A DNA stretch of 64,000 bases from Closterium sp. Naga37s-1. Its lineage: Eukaryota > Streptophyta > Zygnematophyceae > Desmidiales > Closteriaceae. The stretch is from NCBI GenBank assembly GCA_947471745.1, contig CANJKZ010001150.1, forward strand, positions 310,001 through 374,000, read 5' to 3'. Below are positions 41,302 to 52,794 of the stretch, one piece after another. Each line of letters begins with the position of its first letter. Within the stretch, counting starts at the first letter, position 1. The notes under the pieces are model-generated. The model was given only the letters and a program-made list of their open reading frames with translations. It was not told the DNA's origin and did not search any database. The position numbers and the translations under genes are program-made.

Positions 41302-44140
41302 CTCTGTTTTCCCTGCCTTGTTGGTTTGGCGCTTGCAAGTCCTGTTCCACTGCTGCCTTCCGTCTGTGGACCTTGCTGCATCCCGTGTCCTTATCCCTAT
41401 CCTCAACTCTATCACTTGTTCCAGGCCAATGGAGTGTGAGCAGCAAGGGGCAGCAGTGGCAGCCACTGGAAAGGGTACTGCTGAGATGGGTGCTGCTGCG
41501 AGGGGTGCTGCTGCAAGTGCGACCACTGGGGGCAACATGGGAGGAGCAGCGCCTTGCACCCATCTTCTCCACCCGCCTGCTGCCCTCCCGCCGCCCCTCG
41601 TTCCTCCTCCAGCTGCTCCCGCGTTCTCACCAAGGGACCCTCCCCAGGTGATAGCTCCCCAAGCGTACACTTCAAGAGCGAATCTCCACTCAGCAGTTTG
41701 CTCTCTCGTTTCTCACGCATGCATTTGTCCAGGAAAAAAGTGCTGTTGGCGCTTTTTACCTTTCTTTTGTGGACTCACTTTCTTTCCCTGCCTCGTTCAC
41801 CTGTCTCTCTGTGCTTCCCCTTCTTTCATCCCAACAGCAAGAATGCAGTGGGTGTAGGAGGGTGCGAGTGCTGCTGGTGGCGGTTCTGCTGCCCTGGTGG
41901 TGATGGTGATGGCGCATGCAGTGATTCTGCTAGTGCTGATAGTGCTGGCGCTGCTGCTGATGCCAGTCTGATGCCACTGGTCATGCAACCCCGGAGGATG
42001 GAGCTCTCTGGTGAGCAGCTCCTTCTATCTGGTCTTCCCCCTCTGTTGTTCTCCTTCCGTCATCTTGTTCTCGGCTTCCCTAGTCTCCGGTTCTGAAGTT
42101 CTTCTCTTGTTCCGCTCCTCTTCTTCAACGCCGTATCCTGATTTTCACCTTTATTCGATCGCCCTCCTTGCTTCTTGCTTTCCTTGTTCATCTCCTGTGT
42201 TCGGGAGCAGAGGAGGACGCAGAGGGAGCAAACAAGTGGGAGCGGAGATAAAGGAGCACATATGTGAGAGGGAACATCTGTGATGTGGTGAGTCTCCTCT
42301 GCCAGATCCTTCTCCTTCGTACTCGCTGTGGCCTGCTCCTTTGATCCTCCATCCATCGCTATGTGTTACTGCTCTGCCTCACTCTCACCGTTCTGTCAAT
42401 CTCATCCTTTGCAAAAGCCTCCTTGCTTCCCACTCACTTGCGGTTGCCTCCTTGCCTCCCACTCTCTTCCCCCACCCCCTCCTCCCCCCGTTCCGTTCTG
42501 TATTACTGCACCTTCGCCCTCATTATTCTGTATCTCCTTATTTTCTTCCCTGTCACCATCCTTTCCCTGTCTTTCTTCCAGCAAGCGAGGACAGCAAGGT
42601 GTGATAGCAAATGGGGAGCCGAAGGGAACACAATGGGCACACGATGTAGTAAGCTCCTCCTGCTGCCCGTCAGTTTAGTCTCCCTTGCCACTCCTTTTCT
42701 GTCTTTTCGGTCAAGCGGGCATTCGCATGTTGCATGCTAAGTTCCCCTCGCCTAGCCAGCCCTCACCCTTACTACTTCGATTTGAACATCATCGCTGCTC
42801 CTCCCATACCTTCTTGTCTCCTCCTCCCTGCCTGTCATCCTGCAGTCAAACACAGCATGGCACGGGAGTGGCAGCAGCAGCAATATCAGCAAGGGACAAC
42901 TAGCACGGGCGAATCAACTGAGCCCTTTTCCTGCGGTGCGTTCCTTGTCCCCCTCCTGTCCTTCTCCTCAGAGCTCTATGTGCCATCCACTCTCGCTCCC
43001 TTCCCCTCTGCTTCTTCTCGACGCCTTCTCTCCTCTCATACCCTCTTGCGCCGCTGTCTGACAAGCAGGCACGTCAATGGTGGCATGGGAGGGATCACAG
43101 GCGAGGTCAAGTCATTCGACTTCTTCTTATGGTAATGCTGCTCGCCCCGCACTCTTCTTCTCTGCCCCCAATTTCCCTCTGTCGGCCTCTCGGTTGCATC
43201 TCCTCTCTGTTTCTCATTTCTTTTACATTCGCTCCTCTACCTTCAGATGCCTTATTTCTCGACGAATCCTCTCCCCTTTCACATTCTTGATTTCTCAGCT
43301 CTTCCTCTTCTCATTCTTCACATGCCTTTTTCCCTGGTATTCCTCCTTCAGGTCTAATAAGCAGCAGTGGGCGGAGCAGCATTTTGGCAGCAGCATTGGA
43401 GCATGAGGGTGCACAAGAATAGCACGTGCTTTGAGGACTTTTCTAGTGGTGAGTTTCTGCAACCACCCCTTTCTCTTCTGCACCACACTTGCCTGTTACG
43501 CCAATACTTTTTCCATCCCAACACTTCCTGTCCATGTCTCACAGTCCTTTGCCTTCCATGGCCGTTTGTCTCTCTGCTCGGCAACACAATTCCGCTGTAA
43601 CAGAAAAGGAACCATAATCTTCAACACTAGCTGACATGCTCGGCTCCTTTGATCTTCTCTTGGTCTCTCATTTGCCCATCGCTCTTTCTCTGCTTTGTTT
43701 TGAGTGTGTTGTTGACTTGACAGGATTGGACTGGTGAGGCAGGGATTGTGTTTGCTTGGTGGAACCAACTGGAATGGCCAACTGGTGAAGAGCTTATCGT
43801 TGTCTCTGAAGGTGAGAAAAAGGCAACCAAACACAGACTGAACGCAGCATATCCTGTCATATCATATTGTATCACATCACATCCTATCATATCATATTTT
43901 ATCATCTCATATCATATCATATCATATTGTATCTGTACATTGTGTAGGTATGAAAAACATGATAATTGTGTACCCCAATTGGAAAACATGCATAAATTCA
44001 CATCGTATTTCGTTTTATCACATAGAGAAGCTCAACTCTCGTCTGCCTTGCCGCCTCCTCTCGTTTGCTTGCAGGACAACCACGTGCTTGCAAGACGGAA
44101 GATGGAGAACAAATATGCTACAGTAGACAGGTTATTTAGA
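41302..44140 (+). other. Candidate spliced transcription unit, unrecognised
   Basis: Pyrimidine-rich stretches alternate with purine-rich, exon-like segments bounded by good splice signals. Examples are 41429-41647 (open from ATG, MECEQQGAAVAATGKG..., Ala/Pro-rich), ~41838-42010 (ends TCTCTG|GTGAGC), ~42583-42650 (ends GATGTA|GTAAGC), ~42846-42936 (KHSMAREWQQQQYQQG), ~43070-43131 (ends TTATG|GTAATG), ~43723-43810 (DWTGEAGIVFAWWNQLEWPT, ends GAAG|GTGAG) and ~44074-44131. I could not chain all segments into one stop-free frame and recognise no family, so this may be a gene, a decayed gene or a non-coding RNA. It starts exactly where the satellite stops. Confidence 0.3.
43852..43945. repeat. ATCAT/CATAT microsatellite
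   Basis: Imperfect 5-bp repeat (CATATCATAT...) of about 90 bp. Confidence 0.85.
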
Positions 44141-44369
44141 TTAGTATTGCTTTCTGGTATGGTATCCCCCCACCACCCTCTCCTCCTCGACCCCCCAAAA
44201 TTCCAACCCCCCCTTACTCCATCCCATCCCCTCCCCCTGCGTAGGCATTTCCCCACATCCTCTCTCTCCCCCTCGCTGCGGTGCCCCTCCCCATTCCTCC
44301 CTCTGCGACCCACCTCCCCCTGCATCCCACCTCCCTCTGCGACCTACCAACCCATGTAACGCACCAGCA

Positions 44370-44700
44370 ACCCCCTGCGTAGGCTCGACTAACCACAGGG
44401 CTAACCACGGGGCTAAGCACAGGGCTAACCACAGGGCTAACTACAGGGCTCACCACGGGGCTAACCACAGGGCTAACTACAGGGTTAATTACAGGGCTAA
44501 CTACAGGGCTAACTACAGGGCTAACTACAGGGCTAACTACAGGGTTAATCGCACGGGTAATCCAGCGCTAACCGCAGGGCTCACTACAGGTCTAATCACA
44601 GGGTAAGTTGCAGGGGTAATCGCAGGGTTAACCGAGGGCACATCACAGGGCTAACCACAGAGCTAACCGCAGGGGTAACCACAGGGCTAATCCGAGAGCT
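44370..44700. repeat. 12-bp minisatellite (ACAGGGCTAACT)
   Basis: About two dozen head-to-tail copies of ACAGGGCTAACT / ACAGGGCTAACC with substitutions (CACGGGGCTAAG, ACAGGGTTAATT). Variant copies continue more thinly to about 45000. Confidence 0.88.
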
Positions 44701-45215
44701 TGTGCCTAGTGTGTGGCATACTAGTTACAGGGCTTGTGCCCCTTGGCGCGCTAGTCACAGAGATGATGCATAGGATACTCATTCACAAGGCTTCATACAT
44801 GAACACTAACCCAAGCTAAGTGAACATAGTGTCCACAAGCCATGTGAATATAGGCACTATAGCCACAGGGTGTATGCAGCAGAGCATGCTAACCACAGGG
44901 CCAGTGTATTAGGGCAGGCTCCGTACAGGTCTAATGACAATGGCTACCACAGGGCTCATCACAGAGCCAACCACAGGGCACACCGCAGGGGTAACAACAG
45001 GGCTCAATCAGAGAGCTTGTGCATCGTGGCACGGTAGTCACAGGGATGATGCATGGGATACTCATTCACAAGGTTTCTTACCCGAACACTAACCACTAGA
45101 ATCTGAACATAGTGTCCACAAGGCATGTACACGTGGGCACTGAAGCCTCAGGGTGTGTGCAGCACAGCAGAGCATGCTAACCACACCACAGGGCCAGTGC
45201 ATTAGGGCAGGTTCC
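44697..45215. repeat. Tandem duplication of a ~300-bp segment
   Basis: The segment from GAGCTTGTGCCTAGTG through GATACTCATTCACAAGG, GAACATAGTGTCCACAAG, GAGCATGCTAACCACA and CCAGTGTATTAGGGCAGG (44697-44925) recurs as a diverged copy at about 45015-45210. No gene is seen here or up to 45750. Confidence 0.75.
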
Positions 45216-45750
45216 ATGAGGGGTTTATGCATCTAAGTGTGCTACTTACGGGGCTTGTGCATCAAAGGAAGTGTGCTACAGGGCTTGTGCATCAGAGCAC
45301 CCGTGCTATTTACAAGGAACCATTGCTTCCGCATCCGATATATTGTGTGCTTCTACTACATTAGTCTGTATTAATATGATTCAAAATGAAGAACAGTCTC
45401 TGGTTTATTTTTCCCATGCCACTTATTGACCATGTGGCACAAAGTAAACAAAATACATCATGCTTATTCAGGGTTGCAGCTTGCATGCACAAGCTTGAGC
45501 TGCACAGCTGTGGTGTCTTTAGGGTCAGCAGGACCCTTGCAAAAATACGTTACGGTGCTACATAGCCAAAAAGTTGCTGGCTCTGCTTGCCAGTGCCAAA
45601 CCTTGCTGGCGAAAAATGCCGATATATCTGTAGAGTGAGAAATGCAAAGGTTAGAGACGGATTGTCGTGCACCAAGTGAGGCAGCAGACAAGAGACTCAC
45701 CACATGGAGGTTGTAGTCGTGGAAAATGCAATATGTTTACATGTACATCC

Positions 45751-47675
45751 CTAAGAGGATTGAAGCTCGTTGGCGGAGAAGCTCCTTCTGAGGCGCGAAT
45801 TTCTAAATTCTTGATGTTGCAACGGTGGTGGCGGCTGTGCTGAAAAGCACACAGTTACGACTGTCACGTTGTCACCAGAATCTCTCCGAATGGCCTCCTG
45901 CACCAGTTCCTGAAGAAAAAACATTCATGTGATTGGAGGAAAAAACCGTCAGTAAAGCCTGAATGCTTAGTGCTAGGGAACCAGAAATGCATAACGAGCC
46001 AAAATGTAAGGCAAGGGAGTTGCAACGCAGCACAGACCTGTGAGCATTGCTGAGGGTTGTTGTGGACACGCAGTCTCTTTCGAGCAAAGGAAACCACCTC
46101 ATGACTGTGGCGGAACGCATCCCAGAGACCATCACACCCAATCACAAGAAACTCATCCTCCTCCGTCAGCTCTGCCTCACGTAGCTCAGGCTCCGCTATA
46201 AGCGGACCCACAACTGTTTCCCCATCAGCTGCCCTGTTCTTCATGCCCTGGGATGCGATAAACAAACCATGCATGGCAATATGAAAAAGTACAAAAGTTA
46301 GCAGACTGCAATAAAAAAAAAGGCAGTATTGAACGTAACATTTCTTCTACAACCTGCTTACCTGCAAATGCCAGTCGCCGAGAGCTCTTGTCACAGCAAG
46401 TTGATCGTTCAGATAGTCTTCGACAATAAAACCGCCTGCCAGGTGCACCCGCTCCCTCTCTAACTGACAGGACGGACGGTGGTCCCTGCTTAGCTCCACT
46501 ACTTTTCCTCGCCGACACAGCACAGCTCGGCAGTCACCAGCATTTGCGACGTACAGAGCCCTGAAACGACCCAATTTGTAAACGGGTCAGCAACAATGAA
46601 AAAGGAACTAGATTTGGTACAGGAAGCGAACAAAACGGCAAAGCATGAAGATGATGACATACTCTCCCAGAAGCAGAACTGCCAGCGCGGTTGTCCCTGA
46701 TTCCATTGGCTCGCTGGCCCGAGTATGCGCCATCTCCAGCTCTCGGTCGGTACGCATGAACGCATTGCAGATTGCTTGTCCTACTCGATCTGGGAAAGAC
46801 GGATCGCTAAGAATGTTCCCTAGCAACTGACTGCTCACGAATTTCGCAGCAGCGTCACCACCATGCCCGTCAAACACCTGAAAAGGGAAAAGTCGAGTTG
46901 GATGTCAGCCCACCAATGACCCATATGCGACCCAGGTGAAGCGCAACAAAGCAAGGCACACTCACCCCGTAAAAAGATCCCCGTCGCGAGAACGACAAAT
47001 CACCAAACGACTTCGTCAGGTCATCAACCATAACATGCGCATCTTCCATGTTCTTCCTCGGACCCTGATCAGATCCATGTCCTGACCGAACGACAGGCCA
47101 CTCCAGTACCGACGTGGAACGCGGAAACAGCTGGTCAGATACTGGCTTCAAACCATAGGCGCGTTCTGCAGAAGCAGACTCCGTGACTTCCTGCAGACGC
47201 CAGCCAATGCGCAACGTCTCTCAGACTCAATATCTTCAGCATAAAAGACCAAGATACGTAACGTCTTTTAATCAACTATGGTAAGATACTTTAGTAGGTA
47301 ACTCACATGTCTGGCTGAAAGAACAACTTCTTCCTCGCTTGGTAGCAGGTTGCATGTGAAGCTACGTCTCATCAACCCGAGAGGGTTGTTGGCAGACTGT
47401 TCCTTGACGCTCATAACGTTGCAGCGTGACTGTAACGTGTAGCAAGTCTCTGGTAAGGCACAACCACTGTGACCATTGAATGGTGTCAAAGGGCTTTCGT
47501 GAGAGCTTTCGTCCTCCGCTTCAGGAATCATGGTAGTACTGAGCCACGAAAAAGGCGTTAATCCCTGTCCTAACCCTGACACGTCTGCATCCTGGAAACG
47601 TCTACCTTCTTCCATGCCTAGAGCACCCCCTGAGGCGATTGCTGCCATAACCCCGATTGGCGATAAACCTGGCAT
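45751..47675 (-). CDS. PP2C-type protein phosphatase, plant clade
   Basis: Six exons (47675-47307, 47190-46966, 46877-46663, 46560-46362, 46247-46038, 45909-45751) join in frame to 458 residues. It is a metal-dependent Ser/Thr phosphatase. Motifs in order are [18 protein letters not shown] (~156), [16 protein letters not shown] (metal-binding Asp, ~201), [10 protein letters not shown] (~259), [18 protein letters not shown] (~271), [18 protein letters not shown] (~321), [14 protein letters not shown] (~369) and [12 protein letters not shown] (~417). All metal-coordinating Asp positions are present. The ...YLNxQLxVxRALGDWH signature is shared with plant PP2Cs of the AtPP2C27/47/49 group. The first ~130 residues are a Ser-rich non-catalytic extension. 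An in-frame TAG upstream of 47711 supports initiation at 47675. No upstream membrane or targeting signal is evident, so it is probably cytosolic or nuclear. Confidence 0.94.
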
Positions 47676-47932
47676 ACGTGAGTCTCCAGCAAACCCTATC
47701 TTCACAGACACAACGGACTAACGAGTTGGCTCTCGAAAGAAGGTACACAACGCGCGAGCGTAAGATGCGGATATTGTTACTACGGGAACTCTCACGTTAC
47801 GCTATCCTTCTTCACAAACAGGCTACTAGATTCCTTAGACCTGGTAGAGAATTGATTTGTTCATAAAGTAGCTACGGGTTCCTGGTCCAAGGCATTATTT
47901 GTGGGTGCTTTTTTTTCTGAGCTGAGAGGAGG

Positions 47933-48295
47933 ATGCAAGGGTGGGCAAAAAGCGGCTGGCTGATGCTTTGGTGGCTGGTGCAGCTGTGTGCCACATCAGC
48001 CGCCAAAAAGCTCCGCTGTCTGCTGAGCGACAGTTGCAACTGCGATGACGTGCGAACGGTTTGTTCGGATCAACCGAGGATTTATGGCCGCAACTGCAGC
48101 TGGCGTACGCTCGACTTTGTGGTGTTGCCCGCAGGGCTGGGAGTTCATCAGACCTACACGGGCTGGAACGCGAAGCGAAGTGATGGGCAGGCTAGTGTTT
48201 GCAACGACCCTGGAGAACTTGTGTTGTCACATCACCACCACCACCTGGCACTCGCTGGTTTCTTTCCGCTCGTCGCTACCGTCCGTCCGAGATGA
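47933..48295 (+). CDS. Possible small secreted Cys-rich protein
   Basis: This frame starts at ATG 47933 and encodes 120 residues, divergent from the PP2C gene. The N-terminus (KSGWLMLWWLVQLCATSA) looks like a signal peptide with a cleavage-type ATSA|A site. It is followed by a region with several Cys in the first half (KLRCLLSDSCNCDD, VCSDQ, NCSW). There is no known domain. The frame could equally be chance in the 5' flank of PP2C; codon composition gives no firm support. Confidence 0.3.
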   Translation: MQGWAKSGWLMLWWLVQLCATSAAKKLRCLLSDSCNCDDVRTVCSDQPRIYGRNCSWRTLDFVVLPAGLGVHQTYTGWNAKRSDGQASVCNDPGELVLSHHHHHLALAGFFPLVATVRPR

Positions 48296-48711
48296 AAACC
48301 GTTCTTAGCCATCGATAACGAAGAAGGGGAAAAAGGGGCAGGTTCGTGACGTGGCGGCAGATTTTGTTGGGGAGCCAGCATGGTAGGAGCCATTTGTTTT
48401 TGTAAAGATTGCCCGAATGCCGTGTGGCCAATCACAAGACCGAGGTCAGCGCATTTTGACGCTCATCATGATAGGGCTGGGCAAAAGCCAACTTCCCCAC
48501 CACCACGAGGATTCTCCCGAGAATCGTGGAAGCCCAAAAAGGACAATCGAATAATCTGCAACTCGGATCTAGAACCATGCTATAAGGAGGGTGAGTGTTT
48601 ACAAGTGATCCTATCGAAAAATATATTTATAAGTAGTCTCGCTGGTTGGATCCACTGATTTGAAAATAATTACATACCGTACATTAATTTGGAAAATACT
48701 AGCACGGCACC
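48296..48711. other. intergenic, nothing recognised
   Basis: There is no supported gene. The right end is the 3' flank of the fucosyltransferase-like gene. Confidence 0.5.
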
Positions 48712-51084
48712 TCACCACTCTGCATGATTGAGGGCAAGATAACCTGATCGATACCGTCCATTTGTGAGCCTCAGCTCATTGATGAGCCTGTTCCAATTGG
48801 AAGCTAGAGCTCCAACAAAAAAATCACATTCTGATGCTATTATCAGGTTAACAAAGCTGGCTGCAGTTACTGCACCAGGGCCTGCTGACTGCTCATATGA
48901 ATAGAAGAACTTGTTTCCTGTTTGCCTCTGCACCTTGGTGAAGAGAAAGATCCAGTCCTGGAAGCGGGACACTGCTTCATCAACAACAGTCTGCAAACAT
49001 GGGAGAAGGGTAGGAGGGCGATGAGATGGAGCAACAAGTGAATTACCCACTTGCGTGGACTATTAAAGGTGCATGCGTGGGTACTCTTTGCTGGAAAACC
49101 CAAAGCTGCCGAAAATGCCTACAGAAGAAGGAATGGGAGGGGGTGAACAGATTCCCAAAGCCCCACACATACCTGCATTTCTGTGCTGAGCCACACGTGC
49201 TTGAGGTTTGGCACATGCAGGCGCAGGCGATGGCCCAGATATACATACGAGGCCAGCGAGAAGAGCAGCATCTCATGGCCCTTGTCCCCCTGCCGCACAT
49301 GCATGCTCACTATCGGCCGAAAGATAAACGGCTCTCCCCCGACCCCACCATCCATCATCCCGCCTGCACCACCACCACCTGCATCTGCGGCAGCACTGGA
49401 AACACTGTCGGCAGCGTCATCCGAGGCAGTGAGGAGGGCAGTTTGAGTGGCGGCCACGCGGAGGGCGACGCGGTAGCCATAGGTGTCGTGGCGGGCGCGG
49501 TTGAGGAGGTGACAGAGGTAGAGCGAGGGCCAGCGCAGCATGAAGCGCAGCGACTGCGAGCGCCACCACGACACCTGCAGGTAGCGGCCCTCGGCATCGA
49601 AGCGCCGCCCCAGCAGCTCCGTTGACACCTGCCTCTGCACCCATGGCGACCCCCAGTGGCTGCCATGGTGTACAATGCGGTGCAACGCGGTGTCATGTCA
49701 GTCAATGACAACATGCCAAGTACTGAACTGCCAGAGAGAACAATCTCAACACAGCCAACAACCAGTGGCAGAGCGAACTGCAGAAGCTGTGCGAATGCGT
49801 GCAGAGAGCAGAGGCAGAGGTGGCAAGAACATACAAGGCAGCGGAAGCCTCCTTGGCCATCTTGGCCTGGAAGCGAGTGACTCCGGGGAAGAACACGACC
49901 GGCAGATCTGACTGCAGCAGCTCGTTCAGTGCTGGCCCAGGGTCGGGCGGAGGGACGGGGTGTGAGGGGCCGTGCTCCTGCTGCTGCTGCCACAAGGAGA
50001 GCGCTTGCTGCTGGCAGGCGGGGGAGGTGAGCGGGAAGAAGTAGCAGGAGAGGGAGCCGTAGTCTGGCCCTGCACAGCACACGGGCATGGCATGTGGGGT
50101 GGCGTGGGGTGAGCCAGGGCTGTTGTCCGCTATGGCGGCTAGGCAACGAAACAAATGCACGTGGAGAATGAGAGCATGCATGGCAGAATGTATGCACTGC
50201 GTACACTCTGCAAGGAAACCTGCTAAGAAACCGTATGAGAGGCGAGGCCCCCCTTTTCCCCGTCCCCCCACCCCATTGCCCACACACCCGAGCAGGAGTT
50301 GTGTGCGGCGTGGGAGAAGGAGCCCGGGGCGGGCACGAGGACGCGGCCGTGGAAGAAGGCGAGGCTGAGCGCGGCGCTCATGATGTGCAGCTGCGACCCC
50401 AGCCCGTGGCCGCGCGGGTGCTTCCACTCCACCAGCAGGAAGCGCACGGGGGCGGCGGAGGATGAGGAGGGCGAGGAGGGGGAGCAGGAGGGGGGGAACT
50501 GGTGCAGCCAGAGGTCGGTCTGGGCGATGTGCGTGAGCGCCAGGTTGTCCTCGTCTGCCCCGCGGATCTGATGAGAGAGGGGACACCGGGAGGGGGTGTG
50601 GGGGTGAGGTGAACTGGGGGAGAGAGACGGCAACAGAGACTTGGAGGAGTGGTTGCTCGTGTGACGGGGATAGTGTGTGCAGAAGGAGATCGGAGGGAAT
50701 TGGCACCAAGTGGTATTATGACACCCCTACGCCACCCACCCTCCCTCATTTCCTCCCTCCCTCCCCGCTCACCCATGGCGGAAGGGGCCCCTGCTGCCCC
50801 CCTTCCTGCACTTGCGCCCATGCAGGTGCGCTCATTTCCCCCCCTGCGTTTTGACTACCACCCCTTCTCCACTCCGCCTGCGCGCGCCGCCACGTCACCC
50901 TCGCGCAGTCCTCCAGATGCGGCGCGGGCGGCACGCTCACGCGCCCCTCTGCGCCCACGGCCACGTCAGCATCGGCGGGTGCCGCGGTGATGGCGGAGGC
51001 TGCAGCGGCGAGGGAGACGGGGAGGCGGACGGCAGGGGGAGGCGCGGTGAGGTTGGCGGAAAGGCCATACGCCGCGTCCCACGC
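48712..51084 (-). CDS. Fucosyltransferase-like (GT23/FUT8-type) glycosyltransferase, 5' end unresolved
   Basis: Five exons join in frame: 51084-50773, 50567-50288, 50069-49835, 49659-49173 and 48990-48712, about 466 codons from the first supported exon. Features are VRFLLVEWKHPRGHGLGSQL (early GDP-sugar-binding type loop), FFHGRVLVPAPGSF, HWGSPWVQRQ, then IVSMHVRQGDKGHEM, which matches the H-x-R-x-x-D-K motif of alpha-1,6-fucosyltransferases. SECDFFVGALASNWNRLINE corresponds to the family's C-terminal donor-site motif. Such enzymes act in the Golgi on glycans. The N-terminal membrane anchor expected for a Golgi enzyme is not in these exons. An upstream exon is needed, because exon 51084 opens in phase 0 without ATG; a candidate donor CATCAG|GTACTC lies near 51148. 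The exon 3/4 junction (GCCTT|GTATGT) is well supported by phase. Confidence 0.75.
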
Positions 51085-52794
51085 CTGGATAATGGGGGCG
51101 GGGGGGGCAGGGGAGTCGCGGAAAGACGGGAGGTGGCGGGGAGAGTACCTGATGGGGACTGGGCCGGGGTGAAGGGGATGGGTAAAGAGTGGTGAGGAGA
51201 TTGGCCCGAGGGGAGAGACAGCCGTTTCAGGCTGTTGCCTAGCGAAGCAACACCTCTATGCCCCTCACAGTGCCCCAATTCCCAACCACCCGATTCCTTT
51301 CGCATCCCCATTCTTTCCCCCACCATCCGCCATCTTCCCATGGAAGCATTACAGCCTCCCCTCCCTTACTCGCTCCCCCTCGCTTCCGCCATCACCACGG
51401 GCGCACATCGAAAAGCAGTTGCGCGTGCTGGTGACGTCCGCTCACGCTCGCTGCGCGCGCAGACCGGCCAATGCGACGCTGACACGTGAGAGCCAGCAAA
51501 AGAAGTGTAAGACGGTGGAAGAGATTTCTAGTCGACCCTCGACGACGATGAAAGAAGCAGCGGGCGACAGGAACTCTCCGTCGGTTCAGCTGCACTAGGG
51601 TGGTAGGTATGCTCAAGCACGGCCATGGCGTCGTGCGAGATGCCATGTTACGGCAGGCGCGGAGAGTTAGACTTTGGACGGCAGGGTCAGAGGAGACGAA
51701 GGGCCGAGTCGATGGGACAGACGACGAACGGCGGAAGCACGAAGGTAGACACGCGGGACGACAGCCGGACGTTGAAGACGGTGGAAGTGTGAACTGGAAC
51801 TTCGGCATACTCGGCACAAGCTCTTTGTCTTGTGTTCGGCATTCACACGAATTCCTGCCTCTTGTTGCTGCCTTTGCCGGATTTTCATATACTTTGCTCA
51901 CGGTACATACATAGTTATTATGGTAACTGGTAGTCTAGATTAGAATTCCGTGTGGAAGAAAGTCATTTTTAGTAATTTAAATCCTGACATACAGCTGAAT
52001 TTAATTATGTTTTGTTTAATTTATGGCTCTGGCTTTTATCAAGGAAATCTATATGATGTACAATATATATACATTAACCTTACTTTGTAAGTGTAGCATA
52101 TGCAAGGACAAATGGTTATGTTTGAGCGGCAGGGTAAAAAAGTCATGCTCGTCATTGTCCCGCCAACGTGGTCTCCTATGCTTGGCGGTTCGTCAGGCTC
52201 TGTGATTCTGGGTGCCTTGAAACGAGGAAACGTGCTGAACGTGGTCGCTGGTAACACATGGATCTTTCGCAAAGAAGGTCGTCATTATCGCAGATTCTGC
52301 TAACGAGGGGTGGGTCAACATGTGCCGCCATTTGCGATGGCTCGCTCGCACCCCTCACCTCCGACGCGCGGGCGGCTCCGCGGCAATTCCCGAAGCGAAC
52401 AATTTGAGAGTCGAACATTTCGGGAGCAGTGGCCATGAGTTGTGAGCCTAGGGCCGTGGGCTGTGGGAGATTTGACTGTGCCCATTCACCCGTTGATTCC
52501 TCGCTTCTCCCTTCACCACTCTTCCCATCCCATACCATCGCTTCCACACCACGACCTGCTCTTGTTGTCCCCGCCCAGGCCTGGTTGAATTCGTGAAAGC
52601 CAGCAACGAGTATACAAGCGGTTATGATGGAAGATTGACCTCTCCCACCAGCAGCAAGGAAGCGCTTGGTAGGCTATGCGGAGGCTCGTTGTTGCAAGTT
52701 GTGCTGTTAGCAGGTAGGAAGCATCTTAGAGGTAAAGCGTGACGAACGATATAGCAGGCGTAAATTATTCTTCTTTGTGGTAGTGGGAGGATCC
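51085..52794. other. Divergent upstream region of two genes
   Basis: This contains the unresolved 5' exon(s) of the fucosyltransferase-like gene (left part) and the promoter of the TPR-Kelch-MYND gene (right part). Open frames at 51392-51901 (minus) and 51600-51914 (plus) overlap in antisense and match no family. 51915-52090 is AT-rich. Confidence 0.45.
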
